From assembly GCA_949987565.1 (NCBI GenBank), contig OX465103.1, positions 25,785,725 to 25,849,724 of the forward strand: a stretch of 64,000 nt of DNA, in the 5' to 3' direction. Source of the DNA: Luidia sarsii (lineage: Eukaryota > Echinodermata > Asteroidea > Paxillosida > Luidiidae). A program made the translations under genes and the position numbers. Position 1 is the stretch's first letter, and each line of letters begins with the position of its first letter. Below are positions 47,787 to 57,012 of this stretch, piece by piece. The notes under the pieces were generated by a model. That model did not search any database, was not told the DNA's origin, and saw nothing but the letters and a program-made list of their open reading frames with translations.

Positions 47787-48307
47787 GCCATTGCCATAAC
47801 GTAAACAAAGATTCTCTGTTTGGTTGTTCACATTTTTCTTAACTCCAATTATGACGCACAACAAGAATCCAAGATGGCGGACCGTGGCTCGATTTGTGTC
47901 ACGGAAAACGCCACGAAAAACCTCAAATTCCCTAACCATTGAAACATTTTCCATTGAGATTTTGGCGGATTCATGTAAAAACGACAAAATTCCTTAACTG
48001 TAATGTTTCACTTTGTTGTTTTGGGACCAGATTATTTATTAAAAGGCCAAAATTCGGTCCGTTTACGTGAATGATTGTTCGCGTAACATCGCACCGCGAT
48101 CGAATCGCTTTGTTGTGTAAAATCATTGTTTGTCAAGTTTGTTTGGCAGGGTGAACAGAAAAGATGGAAGAAATACACGCATATGTTTCAGTAATGGCTG
48201 TATCGGGAAGTCGGCAGCTCTATTTTTAATGTTAGAGGTGATAAAACTTGGGGTAGTTTGGCCGCCCCTTGAACGGCGTACGCCATTTCGTCTGCGCGAT
48301 GTGCGAA

Positions 48308-48459
48308 GCACGTACTACACGTAAAAATAACTGTGTTAGCACAATCAACAAAGCGTGTATAAACCGTGCGTATGCAAAAGGCCATTAGAACGCGTAGCTC
48401 GTGGTATGCAATTTGTATTGCGCTGTGTGATGCACGTACTACACGTTAAAATAACTCTG
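48308..48459. repeat. Direct repeat in the 5' leader of the element
   Basis: A 28-bp sequence starting gcacgtactacacgt occurs at 48308-48335 and, with two changes, at 48432-48459, a spacing of 124 bp. It lies between the left end and the transposase ATG, so it could be a promoter element or a subterminal protein-binding site. Function unknown. Confidence 0.55.
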
Positions 48460-48600
48460 CGGGCAAACACAAGAACGTATAGTTCGTTGTGCGTGGCGCG
48501 AAAGTTAAATGTTTGTTTACTAATAATAGGCCTACATCATACATGTAGGCGTAACGCGCTATGACGGATGCAGGGCCAAGAATTCCTTTGATGCTTTGAA

Positions 48601-51600
48601 ATGGAAAATCACCTGAGAATTTTAGCCCAATTGTGTCGTGTTTGTGGAAGGAGACTTCAAACTGCACAACAGATTAAAGCTGCCAAGGGAAGTACAAAAC
48701 CTGTCAAATGTTATGACTTTGTCAAGGAAATTTATGCAGCATTTAACATTGCAATATGGGACGATGAATCAGAGGTGCATCCGACACACGTTTGCTACAA
48801 ATGTTCTAGAGCACTTCAGTACACTGGTAAAAGGGACAGAAATGTAGAATCATCTCACGAGTCTGCAATAAATGTATGCAAGATAGAATGGCAGAAACAT
48901 CCTAGAACTGGACCATGCAAAGTATGTGAAGCGTACAGGAATCAGACGAAAGGTGGACATCCTCCTCAGCGTAAGAGGCCTGGAAGAGTAGCGGGTCACC
49001 ATGGTGATATGTCGGGTAACCTTCCTTCATGTTTGGAGAATGTCGAGAACATGTTCGACACTGGCGGTGAATTTCTGGAAGTGAACCCCTTATTGCAGAT
49101 ATGTGGCAAGTCCCCTGAAGAGGAGGCACTGTTTGTTTGTCCCATCTGTCTGTGTATTTTGGGATCTCCAACTGTTCAGACCATGTGTGAACATAGCTTC
49201 TGTGCTAAATGCCTTACTAAGTGGTTTCAGCATAAATCAAGTGCACAAGTTCCTTGCCCCGTGTGTCGAGAACCAATTAATTTTCGGGAGATCACCCCAT
49301 GCTCGCGGATGCTCCGAGTTCAGTTGTGCTCGCTGATCACAGCATGTACAAAGTGTGGCACAATGGGAAAACTAAGTCAGATGGCTCAACATCAGTGCCC
49401 AGCTAAACCAGCCATTTGCCACTGCCAGTTATGCCCCCCTTCCCGAAGCCCATCCCCTACAAGCCCCTCTCCCAAACCCAAGTCTGAAGTATCCAGGGCT
49501 ACCACAATTCTAAAACAAGTGGCATCCAACCATGTCAAGGGTACACCTATCCCCCCTGAAATTGAAGCTGTGACCGATCACTGGACATGGCTCAAGCTTC
49601 AGAATGCAAGCAATCCCAAGCTTAGGACACCAGGAAGGGTACGTAAACATCAATTAAAATATAAAACTATATATATTTTTTACAACTTTAAGAAAACACA
49701 GCACATTCAGAAAGTTTGCCTTCATAACAGTTTATTTCTGTAATTCAAAAATCGTACAATACCTTCCAAACTGTTTGAAAACAAAGTGACATTTTAATTG
49801 CACTCAACAAGCAGCCTTGTTTATCCCTCAACCATATTTGTATCAAAATAATGCCAAAATATTTGCTATGATTGCTAATTTTTTGTAGTACATCGGGTTT
49901 TGTCCTCCATCGATGTGAATTAACAATGTATACTTGTGCACTACCGCCCAAGTGATAGATGGAATGATCACTCATGTGACTCAAACCCATGACTTCCTGC
50001 TTACTAGTGAAGTCGTGAGTTCGAGTCCCCCCCCCCACACACACACACAGTGATCTTTCCATCTTTCACTTGGGTGGTAACACACTAAGTAAAAGTGTTA
50101 ATTCATGTTAGTGGAGGGCAAAACCAATTATTGATGGATATCACCCTGATGCAAAACATGCATTATTATGAATTGCTGATTTTTGTTTTAGCCTACCACA
50201 ATACAAACTGCCCGGCAAACGTCAGCTGCAACACAATCAGAAAAGCCCACACCTTGCAAGAGTCAAGAATTGACTGCAGATCGTTCTCTGGCCATGATGA
50301 GAGACTGCCAGTTTGCCTGGGAGCAACTACGTAAACTTCGAAGGTAACACTAAATTTTAAATTTATTAATGCATTTTCCTTGTATACATGTAAGCAGAAA
50401 GACATAAACAAGACCAAGCTTACATGTATATGAAACAGAGTGGGCTTATTCTGTATGTATTCCAAAAGATGCATATAATTTACATTTACAGGTACCTGGG
50501 AACACTTGGTGTCACAATGGCTTCTGAACGAAAAATGAGAAAGCGACAAAGCGACCTACTGCAGGATAATCTGGAGGGTTCTCTTGAGCCGATGCTGTTT
50601 CCCTCAAACAAAGCAAGTGGAACTCATGGCTTTGAAACTAGAGATGTTCCATATGTGCAAGTCAAGAATTTGTCTGCAATGATTGTGGATTACCTGGATA
50701 AGCATGAGTTGTAAGTACTGAACATGTAGAGGATTCCTATACTAGAATACATGTACAACCATATGTACATGTGCTATGTACACATGTAAACGGATGATTG
50801 TCATTCTTTGTAATTGTCAGTATTGAGTGTAGCCCATTTTTTGTTATTCCTCAGGCTGGGATCTCTGACGTGGCATGGGGGAGTCATTCCAGATGATGAA
50901 ATCTGGTTGAAATTTGGTGGTGACAAGGGAGGGAACTCTTTCAAGTTTTCCTTCCAAATCGTCAATACTTCTCATCCAAATTCCCTCATGAATACTGTGG
51001 TCATTGCCTGCTTTGAAGCCCCAGATTCTAGTGCAAACCTGCAGCTACTTGCCCCCATCTTAGATCAGATATCAGCCATTCAGCAGAGCCTTACATGGAG
51101 GTAAATCATATTTGCTTTAATTTATACATATATGCATGTCATGTACATGTATGCATGCCATGTACATTTACTCATCACATGTACATGTGTGTTACCTATG
51201 TATGAAAAATTGATTTTTTTTAATCTCTAATAGACAGAAGAAAATACGCCTTTTCGCATTTGGAGACTATGAGCTTTTGACCAAATTGTACGGAATTTGC
51301 AGTTGCAATGGTAAGTTACAGTTACTTTACCTTAATAAGTAAAATCACTGCAAATGCCAGTTTGGGAGTACTGATTTTTGCTTTGCACTTTTTTTTTAAA
51401 CAGCTCGTTACTGTTGTCTGTACTGTCACACGACCAAGCAGCAAATGCAGATCCCCACTGAAGAGAAAGAGATCTCAGTCCAGTCCCGAACACTACAGAC
51501 ATTGGCTAATGATTACCTCCGGTATGTGGAAGATGGATCCCACAAGAGCCATGCGAAGGACATCTCCCATAGCGTCATTGCTAAGTCTATGATGCCTATT

Positions 51601-53384
51601 CAGATAAGTCATGTGCGTACTATATATGAACTTTGTATCCAAAACTTCCTCATAGCCGTGAGCACTTTCTTTAAAACAAAGTGTTGCAATATCACAATAT
51701 TTCAAATGAATGACTTTCTGAATCCTACATGTATATACAGTACATGTACAGTTTGTACTTCCTGTGACATGTTGGTTTCTTTTGCATGTACATGTATGTA
51801 ATATAGGTTGTTCTGCCAACCCTCCATATGTCCCTTGGGATATACAAGAAATTGTTTGACCTGTTTGAGAGTAGATGCCATGCAATTGATCTGAAGCTCT
51901 ACAAACTACGTGTACAATACACGGATCAGGATGACATGCTTCAGGAGACTTCTAACTTTGACGAGAAAGTTGCTGCTGAGTGTGTACGCCAACACAAGCT
52001 TGACAAGGAAAAAGCTGAAAAGGAGCAGGAGCTTGAACAGCTGGAAGAGGAATTACCTCTTCGAGTGCTTCAGCACCTTAATGTTTCCAAGTCAGCGTTT
52101 CAGGGAATGGCCAACAGGGCATTTGTGCTTCGACTTCAACTCCAGGAAATGGTAATTTATTTCATGAAATAAGGGTAATTTTGTTTCCTGTGTATATTTT
52201 CTTGCATGTGCCTTACATGTACTGTACATGTATATGCACATACATGTACATGTACAAATTAACACTCATACATGTATATTCACCATGTCTTGTTTCTTGC
52301 TGTTTCATCATGTTCATTCAGGAAACTCAAGCAATTGATCTTCCGTATGGCACCGGCCCAATAGCTGGCTGCTTAGACAAAGCCCTTCAAAAGCACCACG
52401 TACAAAGACAAGCTTATCATGGGAAGGCTTTCGTGGGTAATCATGTACACAAGTGTTGCCAGGTAACTTGATTTGTTCTGAAGCTATGAATTTCTGAATA
52501 TCTGCGTCAGGGCGATGTTCATCAATAATGGTATTGCCCTATACTGCCTTGATATAGAATCCTTAGTCATGACATGGGTTTCTATGTTCAACTTACCCTT
52601 TATTTGCATTCAGGTCCAAGTCATCACTGACCTTACCTCTGCACCATCAGAACTACTACGCAACCTGCCATGTGATACTCTCCCACTGGGACGCCATAAA
52701 GCTTTGGTCGAAGAGACGGTAGCGATTGGTAGATTATTTCGCGACATCTTTTTGAAGTTTGCAGCTGTCCATTCTGCACTCAACCATAGCAGAGCTGTCA
52801 GACCAGCTGACCTGGATCACACTGGTAGGAACCATAATAAACCATTACCGCTGTCTGCTATAGAACAATATATAAATTTATTAGAGTATTGGACAACTGG
52901 TCAAGTGAGGGCAGTAGAGCTGCGGTGTATCTTCTTTGTTCTATTTGGGGTTACCTATTGTGACTTCACGTCAAGAACAAAGAAGATAACATCGCAGCTC
53001 TACTTCCCTCACTTGGCCAGTTGTCCAATACTCTAATAAATTTAATGTTCCAAACATGAATTGTCCTTGGCAGATGAGTGCATCAAAGAGTTCATGGCAA
53101 CATATAGAAGGAGCTTGCCAGGAGAGTCCATCACTCCCAAGATGCATCTCCTTGAGAACCACGCCATGGAGCAGCTTCGCACATTTGGAGTTGGGTTTGG
53201 CCTGTTAAATGAGCAAGGGGGTGAGCTGGTCCATACGGAGTTCAACCGGACAGGCCGGGTTGTCCATGGCATGAAGAATGATGTGCAGCGCCTCCTGACC
53301 ACCATGAGAAGACATCACACCAGTACTCTTCCTCAAATTCAGGGTCAAATTATCTGCAAAGTAAAAAGGAAACAAGAAGAGTGA
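48601..53384 (+). CDS. RAG1L: RAG1-like transposase, 982 aa, ten exons, intact
   Basis: Exons: 48601-49638, 50192-50343, 50492-50710, 50855-51100, 51234-51310, 51404-51612, 51807-52151, 52322-52462, 52614-52824 and 53074-53384. All are GT-AG and the joined frame is 983 codons with no break. An in-frame TGA at 48589-48591 fixes ATG 48601 as the first possible start. N-terminal part: C12xxC15 and C65xxC68 with HPTHVC, then EWQKHP...CKVC (C106xxC109), as in the RAG1 N-terminus; a C3HC4 RING (C180, C183, C196, H198, C201, C204, C219, C222); then a CxxC...HxC finger (249-266). Core: D493 in FGGDKGG, D563 in FGDYELL, zinc pair C582xxC585, H904-x4-H909, and E930 (or E926) in NEQGGELVH. These correspond to RAG1 D600, D708, CxxC 727/730, H937/H942 and E962. 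Predicted to cut and join its own element ends, and possibly to act as a ubiquitin ligase. A charged heptad-like stretch (KEKAEKEQELEQLEEELP) lies in exon 7. Codon use is AT-leaning, unlike neighbouring host exons. Confidence 0.92.
52874..53043. repeat. 170-bp hairpin in the last intron of the RAG1-like gene
   Basis: Arms aaatttattagagtattgga... and its inverse are nearly exact for about 70 bp. It lies wholly within intron 9 (52825-53073) and does not disturb either splice site. Probably a foldback MITE inserted in the transposon, or an intronic structure. Confidence 0.8.
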
Positions 53385-53555
53385 AAAAGAGTTGGCAAAA
53401 ATGTACATGTATGTAAATAATAAGGTGGCCAAGGAGATTTTCTGTGCAGTGTTCATGCACATGCATTGATATGCCCTGTACTGACATGTCTCAGAAAAAA
53501 AAAATCGATTAACATATCTTTGGCTTGACTTTCACTGGTACAGGCGTGTGCTTGA

Positions 53556-53561
53556 AATAAA
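53556..53561 (+). terminator. Polyadenylation signal of the RAG1-like gene
   Basis: AATAAA lies 172 bases past the stop codon, with T-rich sequence following at about 53578-53605. It is the first such hexamer downstream of the stop, so the transcript probably ends here, inside the element. Confidence 0.55.
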
Positions 53562-55287
53562 TGCTGTATATATTAATCACTTTTACGTATTTCTATCTTT
53601 CTTCACACCTTGCCACGCCATTCAGTGATTTTCTGCCATTCCTTCTGGGTGTTCACTTATTCCATTTTTTTATAAATGAATCTTCTAATTTCCAATACTT
53701 GGCCTATTAATCATTTTAAGCAGCGAAACAGATGACTTAGTAGTGCAATTATGTATGAAGAGCAGTAGGCACATCTGGCCGGTTAAAAAAAGAATAGCCA
53801 AACATGCCTACATAAAGTACATGTACTAACAAATTTTCCATGTACAGTCATGTATATTAATAGTAATTGTCAATTTTAATTATTTGCATTTTTTAAATGT
53901 TTTGGTGCATGATCTACATGTAGATGATGTGATGTTTATGCACACGTGTTAACGTGCATGATAGTGACCAGCTCCCTAATGTGACTGCTACTTCGCTACA
54001 ATGTATTCTGTTGTAAGTGGCAAAATTAAGAACATGGAGACTATACAGTCATACACATTACAGGTCTAGAGGGGTTCTAAATCATACATGTGTACACATG
54101 GCATTGTTGGAAAACCTTTCTCCGTTTCTCATCATGTTCACTTTTGCTTCATAAATTTTAAAATCAACTCGTCGGCATAAATTAATACTTGCTCGCTAAG
54201 ACCTGCGGGATAAATGTTGCAACCTGACGCCACTTTCTAAACCAAATTCCCAAGTTTGTCACTTTTATCTTGTCTTTCATATAGTATACTTGCATGTGAG
54301 TACTGTTTGGAGTTTGTGGGGGGCAAAACTCGGTCAACGTTGTGCATTTGTCAATGTGTGGACGCCATGTTTTGGATGTACACAGTCATGACAGTGACAA
54401 TGGTGTGTGCAAGTGAAGGATATGATGATTTATGAACTTTGAGGAACCTTTTCAGTGTCCGATGTTAGTTTCTTACACATGTGTAGAGTAGACCTACTGT
54501 TGATACATGCATGTTTATTGTAGGGAACACTGAATTTAGTTGTTGCCCAATTTCCGGACACCGCTATGTATACAAATGACCGAAAAAAATTGGTCATAAA
54601 ATTTGTACAACGTGATTTGTGAAAGTGCTAGGCCTAACAATGTTTCCATGTTGTTTAACAAAGTAGCTTTGGTAACACAACAAAGAAACTCAAGTGGCTG
54701 TCTGGTCGGAATGCGCAAACACCGTGTGCATGCATTGATGTATCATGTACTAGGCTAGCTAGGCCTACTGTACGTGTATACGTACGTAAATGTGTGTACG
54801 ACCCGCAGCGAGAGTGTGCACGGAGTTGAAATAAACACACCGAACAAAACTGTTTTTCTCGTAAGAAAATGCTGGCGACTTCTTAAAAATCTCTTATAAT
54901 ACAGACAAAGACCATAATGATTACCGGTTAAAACCAAATCAGCCAAATAACTTACCTTCGTTGCAAACAATCCCGATAATTTACATCCATTTGTCGACGC
55001 TCGGTTTACAGCAACGTGGCCCGTCACATGGTTGCACAACCCGAGAATCCAAGTATGACAGGTCATTAATATTCATAAGCAAGTCCGAAATAAACGTAAA
55101 GAATATATAAACAACTTAATGTTTTTCTTATTTGCATTTTTATTCTCCACCAATGAAATAGTTGCATTTTGGTCATCGATATGCATATTCCAAGTTGACA
55201 AAATTCACTCTGCAAAGGGCGCCCTCGCTCGTCGGGAAAATTTACACTGGCACCAATTGAACACTGAGGGCGCGCAGATTTAACGCG
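53562..55287. other. 3' non-coding part of the RAG1-like element
   Basis: AT-rich, with tacatgta motifs. Minus-strand open frames (54755-55066 and 55066-55377, the latter crossing the element end) have no kelch, PHD or other recognisable motif. I see no RAG2-like partner gene. Confidence 0.6.
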
Positions 55288-55302
55288 TCTGAAACGGCCG
55301 TG
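55288..55302. repeat. Right terminal inverted repeat of the RAG1-like element
   Basis: TCTGAAACGGCCGTG, the exact inverse of the left end, followed by the target duplication GAAA (55303-55306). Confidence 0.9.
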
Positions 55303-55408
55303 GAAAGTGATTCTGGTTCGAAAGGGAGCGATTTGAATTAGGCTTTTCTGGGAGTGTTTTTTAGTGCACGAGAACAAAGGAAATACCCCACAAGTATACG
55401 CGTGTAAG

Positions 55409-55720
55409 GGTGTGTGGGCGGGTGGGTGTGTATGTGGTGGGTGGTTGGGTTATGGGCGGACGGGCGGGTGGGTATTGGGTGGGTGGGTGGTGGATATGGG
55501 CGGGTGGGTGTGTATGTGGTGGGTGGTTGGGTTATGGGCGGACGGGCGGGTGGGTATTGGGTGGGTGGGTGGTGGATATGGGCGGGTGGGTGTGTATGGG
55601 GGGGTGGGTGTGTATGTGGTGGGTGGTTGGGTTATGGGCGGACGGGCGGGTGGGTATTGGGTGGGTGGTGGTGGATATGGGCGGGTGGGTGTGTATGGGG
55701 GGGGGGTGGGTATGTGCGGG
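55409..55720. repeat. Higher-order G-rich minisatellite
   Basis: Units such as gggcgggtgggtgtgtatg and ggttgggttatgggcggacg are arranged in larger repeats of about 110 bp, three times over. Valine/glycine/tryptophan-rich frames are open in all three plus-strand frames, a sign of repeat structure, not of a gene. Strong quadruplex potential. Confidence 0.85.
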
Positions 55721-55740
55721 TACTGATTGGACTTCCTTGA

Positions 55741-56384
55741 GAAACCCCCAGAACCAAAATTTTATATGTAAATCGTTTAATTTGAAAGCTCTTGAAAGGG
55801 CCTTCTTTTCATAATATTAAACCAATGTTTTACAACGTACAGGATAAAACGTAAAGATATATGGCCTTTGACATTGATTTTAAAAAATGTGTATTTTTCA
55901 ATTGTTTTATTTTTTCCATTCAAAGCTGAAAATGCAATCATCCAGTTTAAGGTAGGGTAGACCTTCACTATTTGCGAAGGTTAAAGAATCGCTTCCATAC
56001 CCAACATAATTAGGTGCAATAGCACGGCTCAATCTGTCAAATCAAATCTTAATACCTCGGCTATACACAGTACGGTACCGTGCCTAGAAAATATTTCATA
56101 AGACTTACTACATCAAAAGACATAACATCCAATAGATTGATAACTGCGAATAGACAAGCCAACAAGAGAAGAATCGCTTTCATACTTTGTCCAACTCAAC
56201 ATAATTATTTGTAAACTAACACACCTGCGTAAGTTTTGGCAATCTGTCAAATCAAATCTTATATATCACCACGGCTTTACACTTTACCATGCCTAGAAAA
56301 TAATTCATAAGACTCACTACAGAAAAGGACATAACGTCAAATAGATAAGACTTAAGGCTTTGCATGGTGGGTGAAACAATATAA
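55741..56384. other. Intergenic, AT-rich, no gene
   Basis: Contains a local direct duplication of about 150 bp (near 55985-56120 and 56165-56310, both with 'gaatcgctt.cata' and 'ctgtcaaatcaaatctt'). Confidence 0.45.
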
Positions 56385-56530
56385 CAGGGTTTGCGGTGAC
56401 ACCATGTATAAGGTCTCTTAAAGAAGAGGTGTGGTTCTGAAAATACCCCGTGTGGTAACTCGACGTTCTCTTGATGACGGCCAGAGCATACTGGCCGGAA
56501 CGTCGAGTTACCACTCGGGTTCTTTTGTAT
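56385..56530. repeat. Foldback element copy near P450 copy 2
   Basis: Begins gtttgcggtgacaccatgta and has the inner inverted pair gtggtaactcgacgttc / gaacgtcgagttaccac type sequence around 56453-56512. Same hairpin family as 8977-9206, but its right outer arm is missing. Confidence 0.6.
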
Positions 56531-57012
56531 GCATTATGAATGGATCTCAAACATCACGGTATATATGTGCTTTGTATGACTTCTGCCGTGTTTTATAAAC
56601 ACCCTTGGTTGGTGAAAACAGCCAGTAACTCAAGAGTTACCTGGAGAGGTAACTCTTTTCACAGTCTTAAAAAGAGATGTGCTGCATAGTGTAACCGGTA
56701 ACCTTCCGGTCGGTGCTTCCACCATGGAAACCTTCAACTCCTATCTGTCCCGAGCTTGTTTGTTGTTTGTCTATTTCTAATACAGAAGCTTGCGTCTGTG
56801 CATTTGGATGTTTGTTTACTCTGGTTGGCTCAAAATTGAACGGCCCTTTTTCTTTTACTTTCAACTGTAATTGTCATCAAAGCCCTTTCCCCATGTTTCC
56901 CCGTGTTTCCCCATGTTTCCTCCAACCCCACCCTCTATCAGGCTGTCTGACGAACACTAGAGGTTGACCGTCAAATAGAGTATAGCATCCATTACCAGTT
57001 TAGCATTATAAT

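Larger units (their letters stand above)
47772..55302 (+). mobile_element. RAG1-like (N-RAG-TP type) DNA transposon, apparently complete
   Basis: A 7,531-bp element. The ends are a perfect 15-bp inverted repeat, CACGGCCGTTTCAGA at 47772-47786 and its inverse at 55288-55302. Outside them GAAA occurs at 47768-47771 and at 55303-55306, a 4-bp target duplication. Beyond 15 bp the ends differ. Between them lies one plus-strand gene (48601-53384), with 829 bp before its ATG and about 1.9 kb of AT-rich, apparently non-coding sequence after its stop. The ends start with CAC, as do V(D)J recombination signals and Transib ends, but the next bases (GGCC) differ from CACAGTG. It sits in the spacer between the two P450 genes. 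Matching ends, a target duplication and an undamaged gene suggest recent activity. Family naming rests on domain layout and my memory of N-RAG-TP from molluscs. Confidence 0.9.

Noticed and set aside
47802..47810. A 23-spacer RSS nonamer in the left end of the RAG1-like element
   Set aside because: TAAACAAAG is A-rich but matches the nonamer poorly, and the right end has no convincing partner; kept only as a low-strength idea.
54755..55066. Minus-strand 103-codon frame as a RAG2-like gene
   Set aside because: No kelch or PHD motif, low-complexity text, no splice support.
55364..55814. Gly/Trp/Val-rich frames of over 100 codons
   Set aside because: Open in all three plus frames of a G-rich minisatellite; not a protein.
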